Shown here one piece after another: positions 62,178 through 64,000 of a stretch of DNA of 64,000 nt. The notes beneath the pieces were generated by a model. The model was not told the origin of the DNA. It worked only from the letters and a program-made list of their open reading frames with translations, and did no database searches. Made by a program: the position numbers and the translations under genes. The first letter of the stretch is position 1. Each line of letters begins with the position of its first letter. The stretch is from Topomyia yanbarensis. Taxonomy: Eukaryota > Arthropoda > Insecta > Diptera > Culicidae. The DNA is taken from contig NC_080671.1 in NCBI RefSeq assembly GCF_030247195.1, positions 106,317,845-106,381,844 of the forward strand, given 5' to 3'.

Positions 62178-63108
62178 ACCTTGATTTATCATCCACTTGA
62201 GGATGTTATTCCATAATACTGCTATAGATGAATTGTTACACGAAATATATTATTGTTTACTCTATTGCATAACATTTAATGCTGCTATGTTAAGTCTGCA
62301 GTAACCTAATTGTACCGAGTTTTTCTATTTATCAAAATGATATAACTAAAAAAATACTTCATGCAGTCAGCCTTCCATATAAAGATTAACGTACCATTTT
62401 TGATTGGCAGTCACTGATTTGCTTATGTTCTTCTTTCATGCATTAAATATACTGCAAAGAGAACGAGTCAGTAGGTCAGTTTAGTAGAAAAAACTTCACT
62501 GTTTCCAAAATATATTCAGTCACATTCAGTGTGTCGAAAATATGCTTGGAACACTGTCCAAATTAGCGTGGAAGGGTCCGAAATGTTAAAAAGTCAAGCT
62601 GTGAAGAAATGTCATTTTCGAGTTTATGTCAATGTATAAAACATCCATTGACAGTTTTCTTTCAAGAACAGTAATTTTGGAGCAGACTCGTGCATGTATT
62701 ACATTAAAAAAAGCATTAAGGCATTAAGGCAAGCAAATATTTTTTGACGTTCACGTAATTTCACTTCCTCTAGGGTTACCCTATGTGGAGAGTTTCAAAA
62801 TCCCGTAATGTTTTCCGCGGTTGGGTTTACACTTCAGGAAAACTGTCATTTTTGTGTAGACTTATTTCCCGTCACGGGATTTCAAATCCCGAGCTCCATT
62901 TAAAGTATACGGGGACCCAAATCCCGTGACACGCTTTCCGAACTATAAACTAGCCTTCAGTCGGCGCTACTATATTCATATATAATTACATCAAATACAA
63001 TGGTGATTCATGCATGCGAATCTGTATGCGATGGTGATTTTCAACGTGTTTTCATTTAAGGGGTTACAAAACTAGCATTAAAAAAAATCGATTTTCTATT
63101 TATTAGTC
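62178..63108. other. Gene-free stretch
   Basis: A segment around 62795-62950 has several AAATCCCG / CGGGATTT repeats, mildly self-complementary. Otherwise nothing recognised. Confidence 0.45.
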
Positions 63109-63899
63109 TAAAACGTGCTATTGGCGATTTGCGGCAAAGCCAAAATTAGTCATGCGACACCTATGATTCAGCTCATGAACTGGCAAAGTGATACAGTTTG
63201 CTTTTTTTCACCCGTAAGTGAGTCGTAGCTTACAACAAAATCTTCATTATCTTCTCGGAAAAAGCTTACCACTGCCAAAATTTGAATGAAACGAGTAAGA
63301 AATTTAGTTTTATTTGCAATTATTCTGCAATTACAGCCATTTGCAACTATTTCACTTATACATTTCTTCGAAATGTAATCGGGGTATTATTGTGCGTATT
63401 AAATAAAGTTTCAACTCGAAACCGAGACCCAATCAGTACCAATGTCAAACTACTTCATATTTTGAACTACGTAGGAGATTCAGTGAAGACTATCGGAGAG
63501 AAGGATCGGCTGTGCATGATACAAAGCTGACACTTTCCTATGAGCCGGATATTGGCTTAACTTAGGACGAACGGGAAATGCTGTTGCGGCGGCTACGGTG
63601 CTCAACAAATTACATTTCGAAACAGCGCGCATAAAGCTCTGCGAATAATATTAGAAACCACTATGTTTTACACTCTTTTCGCAAGATGTTTACTCATCAT
63701 CTTATAAAATGATGGTTTTCCTTCATTTTCATAAACAATTATCAACAAATTGATCGGTAATTTGGTGGTTAAAAGTCATTTTTTACCAATGTTTACATAA
63801 AATATATGCACTATGACAGAACAGCATAAAATCAGCAACACTTTCCTTCCAGCGCTATCTGCGAGCGGTTTCAACGTAGAATCGCCAATAGGATGTTAA
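63109..63899. repeat. Possible MITE with imperfect inverted ends
   Basis: TAAAACGTGCTATTGGCGATT at the left pairs with AATCGCCAATAGGATGTTAA at the right (three mismatches). No target duplication identified, so the call is tentative. Confidence 0.4.
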
Positions 63900-64000
63900 A
63901 AATAATATCCCAAAACATGGACTACAGTCCCCGTATAAATAAATACCATTCCAGAAATCTTCGGAACCATTTCCTAACAATTCATATAATACCATATTGG

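Noticed and set aside
1..64000. CRISPR array, operons or bacterial-type signals
   Set aside because: Spliced genes and retroelements show a eukaryotic nuclear genome; the short tandem arrays lack CRISPR repeat-spacer regularity.

Overview
The window reads as eukaryotic nuclear DNA from a dipteran, most likely a culicine mosquito. Five protein-coding genes are interrupted by GT-AG introns and match insect families: a CO2-type gustatory receptor, ribosomal protein S11, proteasome subunit beta-4, the myotubularin-like phosphatase EDTP (MTMR14), and CDK5RAP3. Nearly all the rest is transposable-element DNA in introns and intergenic space. The mosquito assignment is inferred from gene similarity and this repeat load; no species marker was seen.

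Layout. 1-1388: small inverted-repeat elements. 1389-2429 (+): last four exons of the CO2 receptor (Gr1/Gr21a type). 2585-4492 (-): complete RpS11, convergent with the receptor, 155 bp between stop codons. 4513-11160: MITE-type elements, a large pogo-like element and a histone H3 pseudogene. 11161-20153 (-): a complete but decayed BEL/Pao LTR retrotransposon with a CCTAT target duplication; its 3' LTR carries a 1.2-kb TA-flanked element. 21772-22510 (-): complete proteasome beta-4. 22752-28418: pogo-like, Harbinger-like and P-like MITEs, some nested. 28419-57101 (+): EDTP, seven coding exons across 28.7 kb. 57745-59803 (-): complete CDK5RAP3. 59804-64000: MITEs, a broken small ORF and sequence with no recognised gene.

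EDTP has two transposon-loaded introns. Intron 1 (28503-33895) holds an RTE-like LINE tail split by a MITE, an antisense coiled-coil exon, and a foldback-type element with inverted minisatellite ends. Intron 5 (35731-56471, 20.7 kb) holds a second foldback-type element with remains of a MULE transposase, a piggyBac-like MITE inside it, a LINE with an OTU-type cysteine protease domain upstream of its endonuclease, a degenerate copia element, and a younger copia element inserted into another LINE.

The strongest unusual signal is the pair at 31755-33430 and 37006-39709. Both have perfect 9-bp target duplications, ends that begin GRTT, and inverted terminal arrays of ~12-15 bp units of the form CATTCNCCNGAA. 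Both also carry an internal ~108-bp repeat. The larger one still encodes the C-terminal part of a MULE transposase. This looks like one MULE/Foldback family whose end satellites have diverged between copies. The host genes appear functionally unrelated; their proximity probably reflects chance synteny, not a pathway.
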